Assembly (NCBI RefSeq): GCF_024199945.1
Contig: NZ_JANADP010000001.1
Span: forward strand, 7,688,001 to 7,752,000
DNA: 64,000 nt
Direction: 5' to 3'
Origin: Bradyrhizobium sp. CCGUVB4N
GTDB lineage: Bacteria; Pseudomonadota; Alphaproteobacteria; Rhizobiales; Xanthobacteraceae
This document shows positions 44,722 through 52,901 of the stretch, piece after piece; the first letter of the stretch is position 1, and every line of letters begins with the position of its first letter. The translations under genes were made by a program, and so were the position numbers. The notes beneath the pieces are model-generated. The model did no database searches, was not told the DNA's origin, and saw only the letters and a list, made by a program, of their open reading frames with translations.

Positions 44722-45839
44722 GTACCCGGAATCAGAGCTGAGTGATACGGCGGCCTTTGAAACGGCGTTGACGGACCTTTTTCTTGGTCCAGACGAAGGG
44801 CTCGGCTCTGTCGTTGTATGCGTTGACGTAGGCATCGATGTGATCCTGAAGCTGCTTGAGGCTTGTGAAGGAGGTGCCGCTGAGCGACTGCCCCTGCAAG
44901 ATCGAAAACCATACCTCGACCTGATTGAGCCAGGACGCACTTGTCGGCGTGAAATGAAATTGCACGTTGGGGTGGGCCTTGAGCCAGGGCTCGTTCTTCT
45001 TGTGGGTGTTGAGGTTGTCGAGGATGACGTGAAGCTTCCGGTTCGGAAAAGCCGCGGTGACGCTGTTCATGAAGTCGAGAAACTCGACGCGGCGTCGGCG
45101 TTTTGAATGCGTCGCGATGATCTTTCCGGTGGCGACTTCGAGCGCCGCAAACAATGTTGTCGTGCCATGCCGCTTGTAATCGTGGCTCTGGCCGGTCAAG
45201 GCGCGGCCATTGGGCAACTTCAGATAACCCTGCGCTCGCTCCAAGGCCTGGATCGAAGGCTTCTCGTCCACGCATAGCACAATGGCCTTCGCGGGCGGGG
45301 CGACGTAGAGGCCAACAACATCGGCGGCTTTGGCCGTAAAGTTCGGGTCGTTGCTCTCGCACCAGGACTTGCGAGCCACGAGGTCAATCTTGTGGATGCG
45401 CAGGAACCGCCAGACATATTGGACGTCAACATCGCCCAGTGCCTCGGCCAGCAGAGGGCCGGTCCAGCGTGCGAACCCTTGCGGGGCCGGCTTATCCAAC
45501 AGCTTCAGAATCCGCTTGTCGGTAGCCTTCGTATAGATCGGCTGCTTGCCAGGCCGCGGCTTGTCTTGCAGACCTTCCAGGCCATGATCGGCATAGCGGC
45601 GCCGCCAAAGGCTGACAATCCGCGGCTGGACCCCGACTTCTTTGGCGATCGAGCGGGTGCTGCGCCCGTCCGCTGCCAACAGAACTATCCGCGCCCGCTT
45701 CAAATCGCGCTGCAACGTCACCGGCGAGCGACAACACGCCTCAAGCACCTTGCGATCTTTCCGCGAAAGGTGGACTTCTCTTGCTTCGGGGATCATCCCG
45801 ACCTTGAATCATGACTCACGATCCAAGAAAAGTGGGTAC
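44722..45839 (-). mobile_element. Complete IS630-family insertion sequence
   Basis: The element is about 1.1 kb, with terminal GTACCC (44722-44727) and GGGTAC (45834-45839) flanked by TA on both sides (44720-44721, 45840-45841), as expected for TA target duplication by IS630/Tc1-type elements. A second, subterminal inverted match joins TGAGTGAT and its counterpart near the right end. The transposase gene is intact. It is inserted between rcdA and a terminator-like hairpin. Confidence 0.85.
44732..45796 (-). CDS. IS630-family transposase
   Basis: A 354-residue transposase with N-terminal helix-turn-helix (DLKRARIVLLAADGRSTRSIAKEVG near 30-54) and a DDE_3 catalytic core. The acidic triad is visible in IVLCVDEKPSIQALER, LHVILDNLNTHKK and SASWLNQVEVWFSILQ (last Glu). 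No frameshift or stop interrupts it, so the element may still be mobile. It fills nearly all of the insertion sequence. The coding strand is the same as that of rcdA downstream, so read-through from the transposase promoter could affect rcdA. Confidence 0.93.
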   Translation of the reverse strand: MIPEAREVHLSRKDRKVLEACCRSPVTLQRDLKRARIVLLAADGRSTRSIAKEVGVQPRIVSLWRRRYADHGLEGLQDKPRPGKQPIYTKATDKRILKLLDKPAPQGFARWTGPLLAEALGDVDVQYVWRFLRIHKIDLVARKSWCESNDPNFTAKAADVVGLYVAPPAKAIVLCVDEKPSIQALERAQGYLKLPNGRALTGQSHDYKRHGTTTLFAALEVATGKIIATHSKRRRRVEFLDFMNSVTAAFPNRKLHVILDNLNTHKKNEPWLKAHPNVQFHFTPTSASWLNQVEVWFSILQGQSLSGTSFTSLKQLQDHIDAYVNAYNDRAEPFVWTKKKVRQRRFKGRRITQL

Positions 45840-45868
45840 TAGACACGCTCAAAAGCAGGAGTAGAGGC

Positions 45869-46034
45869 AAAAAAAGAGCCGCCGGAGACCGGCGGCTTTG
45901 AAAGTTGATAACAGGGAGGCGTCAAACAGAGTGGACAGGAGCCACTCGGTGTCCAAACGAGGACAGTCGAGTCATAAAGTGAAAAGCTTAATCGACCGTA
46001 AACGAACGAATTTTTTGAGGGTTCGTTAGCCATG
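45869..46034 (-). ncRNA. Candidate small RNA ended by a rho-independent terminator
   Basis: On the minus strand, about 165 bases of A+T-richer sequence end in GCCGCCGG-TCT-CCGGCGGC (45878-45896) followed by a run of seven T (45875-45869). No plausible protein gene lies directly upstream: the only frame there reads through the hairpin. A second dyad AACGAAC (46001-46007) / GTTCGTT (46021-46027) lies at the proposed 5' side. It may be a small RNA or the leader of a lost transcript. The 5' end is a guess; only the terminator is well supported. Confidence 0.45.
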
Positions 46035-46084
46035 TCGGCCAGAGGCCGAGCCGGGAAGCGGAATGAACTCTCACCGTCGCTCCG

Positions 46085-46240
46085 GCCTAGTGCGCAATTG
46101 CGCACGGGGGCCGGGGCCCATAACCACAGGGAGGAGTTTGGCGAAGACTCGTCGTTCGGTACTGCTGTCAAAGCCCATAGACAGATCACGCGGTATGGGT
46201 CCCGGCCCCCGTGCGCAATTGCGCACTAGGCCGGGACGAC
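46085..46240. repeat. GTCCCGG-type palindromic repeat carrying two copies of GTGCGCAATTGCGCAC
   Basis: TCCGGCCTA-(palindrome at 46090-46105)-GGGGGCCGGGGCCCATAACC at the left and TATGGGTCCCGGCCCCC-(palindrome at 46211-46226)-TAGGCCGGGACGACACC at the right. Each 16-bp palindrome sits in the loop of the outer hairpin arm, and the two copies are in opposite orientation. The roughly 360 bp between the small-RNA candidate and the DUF1192 gene hold this repeat. Confidence 0.7.
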
Positions 46241-46256
46241 ACCGGTGATAAACCCA

Positions 46257-46448
46257 CTACGACTTGAAAAAACTATTCGCCGCATCGCGGGAGGCGCGCT
46301 TTTTCGTGGCGGCTTCTTCCAGTCTTGCGATCTCGGTCTGCAGCAGGGCGACGCGCTCGGTCAATTCCTCGACGGACAAGAGTGAGAGATCCTGTCCAAT
46401 CTCGTGGGTGACCTTCTTGCGCGGGCGGTCGTCGTCTTCCATCGGCAT
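46257..46448 (-). CDS. DUF1192 small protein
   Basis: A 63-residue protein matching the short DUF1192 family of alphaproteobacteria, with DLSLLSVEELTERVALLQTEIARLEE as its core helix (about 20-46) and a Lys/Arg-rich C-terminus. The start at 46448 is supported by AGGAGG at the right distance; a longer frame to 46481 lacks this. The protein is predicted to be a short coiled coil with no known function. Confidence 0.85.
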   Translation of the reverse strand: MPMEDDDRPRKKVTHEIGQDLSLLSVEELTERVALLQTEIARLEEAATKKRASRDAANSFFKS

Positions 46449-46564
46449 CGTCGTTCCTCCTGCGTCCGCGGGCCGGACCACATGGCCGAGGCGGTTGCCA
46501 GCCCGAACCGCGCTGGCTAAGCAAAGGGCTCGTTCTCCCTCGCACCTTTGCTCAAGGATACATC

Positions 46565-47563
46565 ATGGACAAGCTGCCCGCGCAAATGACCGTGGTCGCC
46601 ATCTCCAAGCCCGGCGGACCCGAGGTGCTGGTGCCGGAACAGCGTCCCGTTCCGCAGCCCGGTCCCGACGAGATCCTGGTCAAGGTGCAGGCCGCCGGCG
46701 TCAACCGGCCCGACGTGGCGCAGCGCTCCGGCGCCTATCCGCCGCCGCCCGGCGCCAGCGACCTGCCCGGCCTCGAAATCGCCGGTGAAGTGGTCGCGGT
46801 CGGCAGCAACGCCAAAAAGCACAAGGTCGGTGACATCGTGATGTCGCTCGTCGCCGGCGGCGGCTATGCGCAGTACTGCATCGCGCAGGACGCCCAGGCG
46901 ATGACCGTGCCGCCGGCACTGTCGATCAAGGAAGCCGGTGCACTGCCGGAAACCCTGATGACGGTCTGGCACAACGTGTTCGAGCGCGGCGGCCTGAAGG
47001 CCGGCGAGACGCTGCTGATCCATGGCGGCTCTTCCGGCATCGGCACCATGGCGATCCAGCTTGCGAAGGCGTTCGGTGCAAAAGTGTTCGTCACCGTCGG
47101 ATCGCAGGACAAGATCGATGCCTGCCTGAAGCTCGGTGCCGACCGCGCCATCAACTACAAGACCGAGGACTTCGTCGACGTGATCAAGGCGGAGACGAAC
47201 AAGGCCGGCGTCAATTTGATCCTCGACATGGTCGCGGGCGAGTATGTCGACCGCAACTATGACGCCGCCGCGGTCGACGGGCGCATCGTGCAGATCGCAA
47301 CGCTCAACGGCCCCAAGGTCAGCGTCAACATCGCCAAGGTGATGGTGAAGCGGTTGACCCATACCGGCTCGACCTTGCGCCCCCGTAGTAATGCGGACAA
47401 GGCGGCAATGGTGGCCGCAATTGAAGCGAAAGTGATGCCGCTTTTGCGCGAGGGCCGCGTCAAGCCGCTGATGGACAGCGCTTTCCCGCTGGAAAAGGCA
47501 TCCGAGGCGCACCGGCGCATGGAGACCTCCGCACATATTGGCAAAATTGTGTTGGAGGTCTAG
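46565..47563 (+). CDS. NAD(P)H:quinone oxidoreductase, zeta-crystallin/PIG3 type
   Basis: A 332-residue zinc-free medium-chain dehydrogenase/reductase. The N-terminal VAISKPGGPEVLVPEQRPVP is typical, VNRPDVAQRSGAYPPPPGASDLPGLEIAGEVVAVG is near 45-80, and the NADPH-binding LIHGGSSGIGTMAIQLAKAFGAKV is near 148-171. The structural zinc loop of alcohol dehydrogenases is absent. It should reduce quinones or other electrophiles in the cytosol. It is divergent from DUF1192 and has its own promoter region. Confidence 0.94.
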   Translation: MDKLPAQMTVVAISKPGGPEVLVPEQRPVPQPGPDEILVKVQAAGVNRPDVAQRSGAYPPPPGASDLPGLEIAGEVVAVGSNAKKHKVGDIVMSLVAGGGYAQYCIAQDAQAMTVPPALSIKEAGALPETLMTVWHNVFERGGLKAGETLLIHGGSSGIGTMAIQLAKAFGAKVFVTVGSQDKIDACLKLGADRAINYKTEDFVDVIKAETNKAGVNLILDMVAGEYVDRNYDAAAVDGRIVQIATLNGPKVSVNIAKVMVKRLTHTGSTLRPRSNADKAAMVAAIEAKVMPLLREGRVKPLMDSAFPLEKASEAHRRMETSAHIGKIVLEV

Positions 47564-47631
47564 GCCGCTGGCCGACCGGGGACGCCGGAAACCCTTTGAT
47601 TTTCCTCGCTTTCGTGGCATCTATCGCGACG

Positions 47632-47654
47632 CGCCGAACGACTTCCGTTCGGCG
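47632..47654 (+). terminator. Hairpin after the quinone oxidoreductase gene
   Basis: CGCCGAACG (47632-47640) and CGTTCGGCG (47646-47654) form a perfect 9-bp stem with a five-base loop; the sequence after it contains only a short T-rich stretch. It is a plausible terminator about 70 bp after the stop. Confidence 0.5.
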
Positions 47655-47716
47655 TGAAATCGTCTTTACCTGACAGTCTTGCTCACTGAGTTTGCGTCGA
47701 ACGCGGAGAACTGGCC

Positions 47717-50593
47717 TTGCGTCTGATCAGGTGCCTCGCGCCCATCGCGCTGGGCCTCATGATTCTTGTCGCCGCGTCGCCTGCACGCGCGCTCGACGCT
47801 GTCAGCGTCCGCGGCGACGCGCCCGCGATCGATCTCACCGGCGTGCTCGAGCATCAGCGCAGCGACGCCGACCGCATCCAGGTCTCCACCGCGCCCGGCA
47901 CCGACGGCATCGTCCGCCGCATCGAGGTGCGCGCGCGCGAGGGCGGCCAGAACTGGATCGTGTTCGCGCTCGCCAACAACACCGACGACCAGCTCGACCG
48001 CCTGATCGTCGCCCCGCATTACCGCATCGTGTCCTCGGGCCTGTTGTGGCCTGACCTCGGGCTGTCGCGCATCGCGACCATCACGCCTTCGATCGGCGAC
48101 CGGCCGGAGCGTCAGGAAAGCGCGACCGCCGACGTGTTCCGCATCACGCTCGATCCCGGTGCCGTCGTCACCTTCGTGGCGGAACTGCGCACCGACAAGC
48201 TGCCGCAGCTCTATCTGTGGGAGCCGGAAGCCTACAAGGACAAGGTCAATTCGTTCACGCTGTACCAGGGCATCGTGATCGGCATCTCCGGCCTTCTCGC
48301 CCTCGTGCTCACGATTCTGTTCGTGGTGAAGGGCAGCATCATGTTCCCGGCCGCCGCGGCGCTGGCCTGGGCGGTGCTGGTCTATATCGGCGTCGATTTC
48401 GGCTTCTGGGGCAAGGTGCTCGACATGTCGAACAACGCCGAGCGCATCTGGCGCGCGGCGGGTGAAGCGATCTTGGCGGCGACGCTGTTGGTGTTCCTGT
48501 TCGCCTATCTCAACCTCAGTCGATGGCATGTGCGCTACTCCCACATCACGGTGGGCTGGCTCGCGTTCCTCGGCTCGCTGGTCGCGCTCGCCCTGTTCGA
48601 CCCGGCCGTCGCCTCCGGCATCGCGCGCATCTCGCTGGTGCTGATCGCCTTCGCCGGCTTCACGCTGATCGTCTATCTCTCCACCCACGGCTTCGACCGC
48701 GCGGTGCTGCTGATCCCGACCTGGTTCCTGCTGGTGGTCTGGGTGGTCGCGGCCGGCATGACGGTGGCCGGTTCCGTCACCAACGACATCGTCGGCCCGG
48801 CGCTGCTGGGCGGCCTCGTGCTGATCGTGATGCTGATCGGCTTCACGGTGATGCAGCACGCCTTCGCCGGCGGCGGCGCCACCACCGGCGTCGTCTCCGA
48901 CATCGAGCGCCGCGCACTGGCGCTGGCCGGTTCCGGCGATCTGATCTGGGACTGGGACGTCTCCGCCGACAAGGTGTTCACAAGCCCCGAGACGGAAGCC
49001 CTGCTCGGCCTGAAGCGTGGCACGCTCGAAGGGCCCGCCGCCTCCTGGCTCGAGGTGCTGCATCCGCTCGACCAGGATCGTTTCCGTGCCGCGCTGGACA
49101 GCGTGCTCGACCAGCGCCGCGGCCGGCTGGTGCAGGATTTCCGCCTGCGTACCCCCGACGGCCATTTCATGTGGTTCGCGCTGAAAGCGCGCCCGGTGGT
49201 CGGCTCGGACGGCGAGGTCTCGCGCGTGGTCGGCACGCTCACCGACGTCACTGAGCTCCGCAACGCCGAGGAACGCCTGCTGCACGATTCCGTGCACGAC
49301 AACCTCACCGGCCTGCCCAACCGCAAACTGTTCATGGACCGGCTCGGTGCCGTCGCGCATTTCGCCAAGAGCATGCCGACGCTGCGGCCGACGCTGATGG
49401 TGATCGACCTCGACCGCTTCAAGCAGGTCAACGATTCCGTCGGCATCGCGGTCGGCGATTCCATCCTGCTGACGCTGGCCCGCCGCCTCACCCGCATCCT
49501 GAAGCCGCAGGACACGCTGGCCCGGCTCGCCGGCGACCAGTTCGGCCTGATCCTGCTGTCCGAGCAGGACCCGGCCCGCATCACCGCCTTCGCCGAAACC
49601 ATCCGCAAGACCATCCGCGCGCCGATCGCCTTCAACGACCGCGAGATTTTCCTGACGGCCTCGATCGGCCTCGCGCTGTCCGACCCGCAGACGCAGCTCA
49701 CGGACGAGATCATCAAGGACGCCGAGCTCGCGATGTATCACTCCAAGCGCATCGGCGGCGATCGCATCGACGTCTACAAGCCGGCGATGCGCGCGCGGAA
49801 GACCGATCGCCTGACGCTGGAGAGCGAGCTGCGCCGCGCCATCGAGCGGCAGGAGCTCACCATCCTGTACCAGCCGATCGTCCGGCTGGAGGATCGTTCG
49901 GTCGCGGGTTTCGAAGCGCTGGCACGCTGGGATCATCCGAAGCTCGGCCGCATGGCGCCGTCGGAATTCATCACGATTGCCGAAGAGACCGGCCTGATCG
50001 TCGACCTCGGCATGTTCGTGCTCGACCAGACCGCAAAGCAGCTCTCGATCTGGCAGCGCGCGATGCGCTCGCGCGAGCCGATCTTCGCTTCCGTCAACGT
50101 CTCCTCGCGGCAATTGCTGCGCCACGATCTGATCCACGACATCCGCACCGTGCTGTCGCGCTCCTCGGTGGCGCGCGGCACGCTGAAGCTGGAGCTGACG
50201 GAATCGCTGGTGATGGAGAATCCGGAGCACGCGGCCCAAATGCTGACGCGGATCCGCGAGCTCGGCACGGGCCTGTCGCTCGACGATTTCGGCACCGGCC
50301 ATTCGTCGCTCGCCTATCTGCAGCGCTTCCCGTTCGACACTATCAAGATCGACCAGTCGTTCGTGCGCACCACCAACCGCGGCACCCGGCCGGTGATCCT
50401 GAAGTCGATCATTGCGCTCGCGCATGATCTCGGCATGGACGTGGTGGCGGAAGGCGCCGAGACCGATTCCGATGCGGTGGAGCTCTATCAGCTTGGCTGC
50501 GAATACGCGCAGGGCTTTGCTTTTGGCGAGCCCATGGACGCGGACGCCGCGATGCGGCTGCTGACGGAAGTGCGGTTAGAGGCGGCGAGCTGA
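47717..50593 (+). CDS. Membrane PAS-GGDEF-EAL protein with extracytoplasmic sensor
   Basis: A 958-residue c-di-GMP protein. Order: signal peptide (about 1-25), a 7TMR-DISMED-like periplasmic domain (about 30-165), seven or so membrane helices (about 180-385), PAS (about 395-515), GGDEF (about 530-685) and EAL (about 695-945). The GGDEF signature reads AGDQF near 603 and the RxxD inhibitory site is missing, so cyclase activity is doubtful. EAL residues look intact: FEALARW near 731, NVSSRQLL, LELTESL, LDDFGTGHSSL, and AEGAET. It is probably a phosphodiesterase using a degenerate GGDEF as a GTP sensor. A TTG start follows GGAGAA. Confidence 0.9.
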   Translation: MRLIRCLAPIALGLMILVAASPARALDAVSVRGDAPAIDLTGVLEHQRSDADRIQVSTAPGTDGIVRRIEVRAREGGQNWIVFALANNTDDQLDRLIVAPHYRIVSSGLLWPDLGLSRIATITPSIGDRPERQESATADVFRITLDPGAVVTFVAELRTDKLPQLYLWEPEAYKDKVNSFTLYQGIVIGISGLLALVLTILFVVKGSIMFPAAAALAWAVLVYIGVDFGFWGKVLDMSNNAERIWRAAGEAILAATLLVFLFAYLNLSRWHVRYSHITVGWLAFLGSLVALALFDPAVASGIARISLVLIAFAGFTLIVYLSTHGFDRAVLLIPTWFLLVVWVVAAGMTVAGSVTNDIVGPALLGGLVLIVMLIGFTVMQHAFAGGGATTGVVSDIERRALALAGSGDLIWDWDVSADKVFTSPETEALLGLKRGTLEGPAASWLEVLHPLDQDRFRAALDSVLDQRRGRLVQDFRLRTPDGHFMWFALKARPVVGSDGEVSRVVGTLTDVTELRNAEERLLHDSVHDNLTGLPNRKLFMDRLGAVAHFAKSMPTLRPTLMVIDLDRFKQVNDSVGIAVGDSILLTLARRLTRILKPQDTLARLAGDQFGLILLSEQDPARITAFAETIRKTIRAPIAFNDREIFLTASIGLALSDPQTQLTDEIIKDAELAMYHSKRIGGDRIDVYKPAMRARKTDRLTLESELRRAIERQELTILYQPIVRLEDRSVAGFEALARWDHPKLGRMAPSEFITIAEETGLIVDLGMFVLDQTAKQLSIWQRAMRSREPIFASVNVSSRQLLRHDLIHDIRTVLSRSSVARGTLKLELTESLVMENPEHAAQMLTRIRELGTGLSLDDFGTGHSSLAYLQRFPFDTIKIDQSFVRTTNRGTRPVILKSIIALAHDLGMDVVAEGAETDSDAVELYQLGCEYAQGFAFGEPMDADAAMRLLTEVRLEAAS

Positions 50594-50604
50594 TCTTTCT
50601 GTTT

Positions 50605-50758
50605 CCCTTCTCCCCTTGTGGGAGAAGGTGGCGCGAAGCGCCGGATGAGGGGTTGCATCCGCAAATTCAGAAACAAGAAGAGTCGCGCGCGGAGAGATAC
50701 CCCTCACCCGTCTCGCCGCTCCGCGGCGAGCCACCCTCTCCCGCAAGGGGAGAGGGGA
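50605..50758. repeat. Palindromic intergenic repeat, CTCTCCC/GGGAGAGG type
   Basis: CCCTTCTCCCCTTGTGGGAG / AAGGTGGCGCGAAGCGCCGG at the left and CCACCCTCTCCCGCAAGGGG at the right with the middle CCCTCACCCGTCTCGCCG part. It fills the gap between the GGDEF-EAL gene and the convergent DUF7662 gene. Confidence 0.75.
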
Positions 50759-50777
50759 AGAAGGTCTCCGTCACCTT

Positions 50778-51062
50778 CTATCCCGGCCGCCGCCCGTCCT
50801 TCCTCATCTTCGTGAACCGCACCGTCTGGCCATCCGGCATCCGCGTGGCCTTGAAGCCGGCGGCGATGCAGGCCTCGCGCTGCGGCATCTGGATATCCGG
50901 GCTGCGCGCGGTGTCCCACCATGAGGCACGGTTGGCCGCCCGCGGCAGAGCCGCGCCGATGATCTCCTCGATCTGCTCGAAGCTCAGCATGAATTCCATC
51001 TGCTTCTGCCCCAGCAGGTAATCGCGTAGCGCGTCGTAATCGTTCACCGCCGTCCTCACCAA
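50778..51062 (-). CDS. DUF7662-like small protein
   Basis: A 94-residue protein with YDALRDYLLGQKQMEFMLSFEQIEEIIGAALPRAA near 9-43 and SWWDTARSPDIQMPQREACIAAGFKATRM near 47-75, the pattern of the DUF7662 family. The family is short, often found alone or fused to other domains in Rhizobiales, and has no established function; the fold may be a small nucleic-acid- or protein-binding unit. No signal peptide is visible. The gene is divergent from the Cache-GGDEF gene. Confidence 0.75.
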   Translation of the reverse strand: MVRTAVNDYDALRDYLLGQKQMEFMLSFEQIEEIIGAALPRAANRASWWDTARSPDIQMPQREACIAAGFKATRMPDGQTVRFTKMRKDGRRPG

Positions 51063-51191
51063 ATGCCCGCGGCCTGATCTGCTGAAAAGCGATGCCCGCG
51101 GAAACCAATCCTTAACTGATTGCAGCAGCGCCGTCGCGGCTTAAACACTACGCAAGATTTCAGGCGCATCCGTTAGGGTCGGGAGCAAAGG

Positions 51192-52688
51192 ATGCTGTCT
51201 GGATGGCGCGAAGCCATGGCCCGCCGGCCCTGGCGTATTTCGGCGAAGCTGCTGATCATCTCGTCCGTCGTGACGGTGATCGGCTTTTCGGCCATTTGCG
51301 TCAACGTCATGCTGGACATGCGCCGCGGCGAGGAGGCACTGGCCCGCCAGACACTGGAAAACCTGGCGACCTCGATCGACGCCGATATCAGCCGCAACAT
51401 CGATATCTACGACCTGTCCCTGAAGGCGGTCGCCAGCAACATGCTGCTGCCCGAGATCAACACGGTCTCCAAGCCGATCCGCCAGCTCATCCTGTTCGAC
51501 CACGCCACGACCGCAAAGCATTTCGGCGCCATCCAGGTGTTCGATGCGGACGGCAATCTGTCCATCGATGCGTCCACGCTCGACCCGGTGGCGGAAAATC
51601 GCGGCAGTGAGGAGTACTTCACGGTCCATCGCGACAATCCCGATGCCGGCCTCTTTATCAGCCGTCCGATGCTGTTCCGCGGCGCCTACTCCATCGTGCT
51701 GAGCCGGCGTCTCAGCGATACCGACGGCGGCTTCCTGGGAGTCGTCGCCGGCTCGATCCGCTTCACCTATTTCCACGAATTGTTCGAGCGGCTGAGCCTC
51801 GACCCCGAGGACACCATCACCGTGCTCAAGCGCGACCGCACCATCATGATGCGCCGACCGTTCGATCTCGACATCATCGGCAAGAATCTGAACGACCGCC
51901 AGAGCTGGAAGGCGGACAACTTGCGCGTCGGCGGCTCGTTTGCGGGACAGGGCCCGGTCGATCCGACCGCGCGGCTCTATGCGCGCAGCGCCGGCACCGG
52001 CCCGCTGTTCGTGGTGGCGGGCAAGCCGCTGAGCACGGTGTTCGCGCTGTGGCGGAAGGAAGCGCTTCGCATCGGCGCCGTGGTTCTGGTGCTCGCACTG
52101 TTCGTGCTGGGCTCGGCGATCCTGCTTGCCCGCGAGATCGGCCGGCGAGCGGATGCCGAAAACAAGCTCGAGGAGATGGCAACGACCGACGCGCTCACGG
52201 GCCTGCGCAACCGCCGCAAGTTCGACCAGACGATCGACACCGAATGGCGCCGCGCCATGCGCCAGAAGACACAGGTTGCGCTCTTGATGATCGATGCCGA
52301 TCACTTCAAGGCCTACAACGACACCTTCGGCCACCAGGCCGGCGACCAGGTGCTGGTCGGCATCGCCATCTGCATCTCCGATTCGGTGCGCCGCGCCGGC
52401 GACTGCGCCGCGCGCTATGGCGGCGAGGAGTTCGCCGTGCTGCTGCCGAACACGTCCGCCACCGACGCCTTCAAGATCGCCGAGACCATCCGGGCCAAGG
52501 TGCTGGGCTGGTCCGACGGCAGCGCGGGGTCGACCGTCTCCTGCGGCATCGCCAGCCTCGCGCCCACGAGCGGCGTGGACTGGACCGTCCTGGTCGCCGC
52601 TGCCGACAAGGCGCTCTATGCGGCGAAGGCCGGTGGCCGCAACCAGTCGGTGGTAGCGAGCCTGCCGAAGCTGTCGCTGGTGGCGTGA
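51192..52688 (+). CDS. Cache-GGDEF diguanylate cyclase
   Basis: A 498-residue membrane diguanylate cyclase. An N-terminal helix (about 17-40), a periplasmic double Cache domain (about 45-285; QVFDADGNLSIDAST, GAYSIVLSRRLSDTDGGFLGVVAGSIR) and a second helix (about 293-318) precede the GGDEF domain. The catalytic motif is GGEEF near 416 and the inhibitory site RAGD (RxxD) stands five residues before it, so both activity and product feedback are expected. It should raise c-di-GMP in response to an external small molecule. No partner is adjacent. Confidence 0.92.
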   Translation: MLSGWREAMARRPWRISAKLLIISSVVTVIGFSAICVNVMLDMRRGEEALARQTLENLATSIDADISRNIDIYDLSLKAVASNMLLPEINTVSKPIRQLILFDHATTAKHFGAIQVFDADGNLSIDASTLDPVAENRGSEEYFTVHRDNPDAGLFISRPMLFRGAYSIVLSRRLSDTDGGFLGVVAGSIRFTYFHELFERLSLDPEDTITVLKRDRTIMMRRPFDLDIIGKNLNDRQSWKADNLRVGGSFAGQGPVDPTARLYARSAGTGPLFVVAGKPLSTVFALWRKEALRIGAVVLVLALFVLGSAILLAREIGRRADAENKLEEMATTDALTGLRNRRKFDQTIDTEWRRAMRQKTQVALLMIDADHFKAYNDTFGHQAGDQVLVGIAICISDSVRRAGDCAARYGGEEFAVLLPNTSATDAFKIAETIRAKVLGWSDGSAGSTVSCGIASLAPTSGVDWTVLVAAADKALYAAKAGGRNQSVVASLPKLSLVA

Positions 52689-52740
52689 GGGGCTGCTGTC
52701 GTCGTCAGGCGTGACGAACAAATCACCAAGCGCTCAGTGT

Positions 52741-52888
52741 CGTCCCCGCGAACGCGGGGACCCATAACCACAGGGAAGAATTTGGCGAAGACTCGTCGTT
52801 CGGTACTGCGGCCGAACGCGATCGATGGCTTCCGCGGTATGGGTCCCTGCGCCCCGTGCGCAATTGCGCACTAGGCAGGGACGACAGC
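52741..52888. repeat. GTCCCCGCG-type palindromic repeat carrying GTGCGCAATTGCGCAC
   Basis: GTCGTCCCCGCGAACGCGGG / GGACCCATAACCACAGGGA at the left and GTATGGGTCCCTGCGCCCC-(palindrome at 52856-52871)-TAGGCAGGGACGACAGC at the right. The inner ACTCGTCGTTCGGTACTGC part matches that at 46146-46165. It lies between the diguanylate cyclase and the convergent galU. Confidence 0.7.
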
Positions 52889-52901
52889 GAAACAGCGGCG
52901 A

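Noticed and set aside
45839..46189. 116-residue minus-strand frame beside the IS element
   Set aside because: It runs through a strong rho-independent terminator hairpin and a repeat, and has no homology-like pattern; a non-coding transcript is more plausible.
44700..46260. Genomic island or integrative element around the IS630 copy
   Set aside because: No integrase, tRNA target or att-like direct repeats were found; neighbours are ordinary chromosomal genes such as rpmE and rcdA.
47666..50425. 919-residue open frame on the minus strand
   Set aside because: Antisense to the GGDEF-EAL gene; no domain, biased composition. The plus-strand gene has clear motifs throughout.
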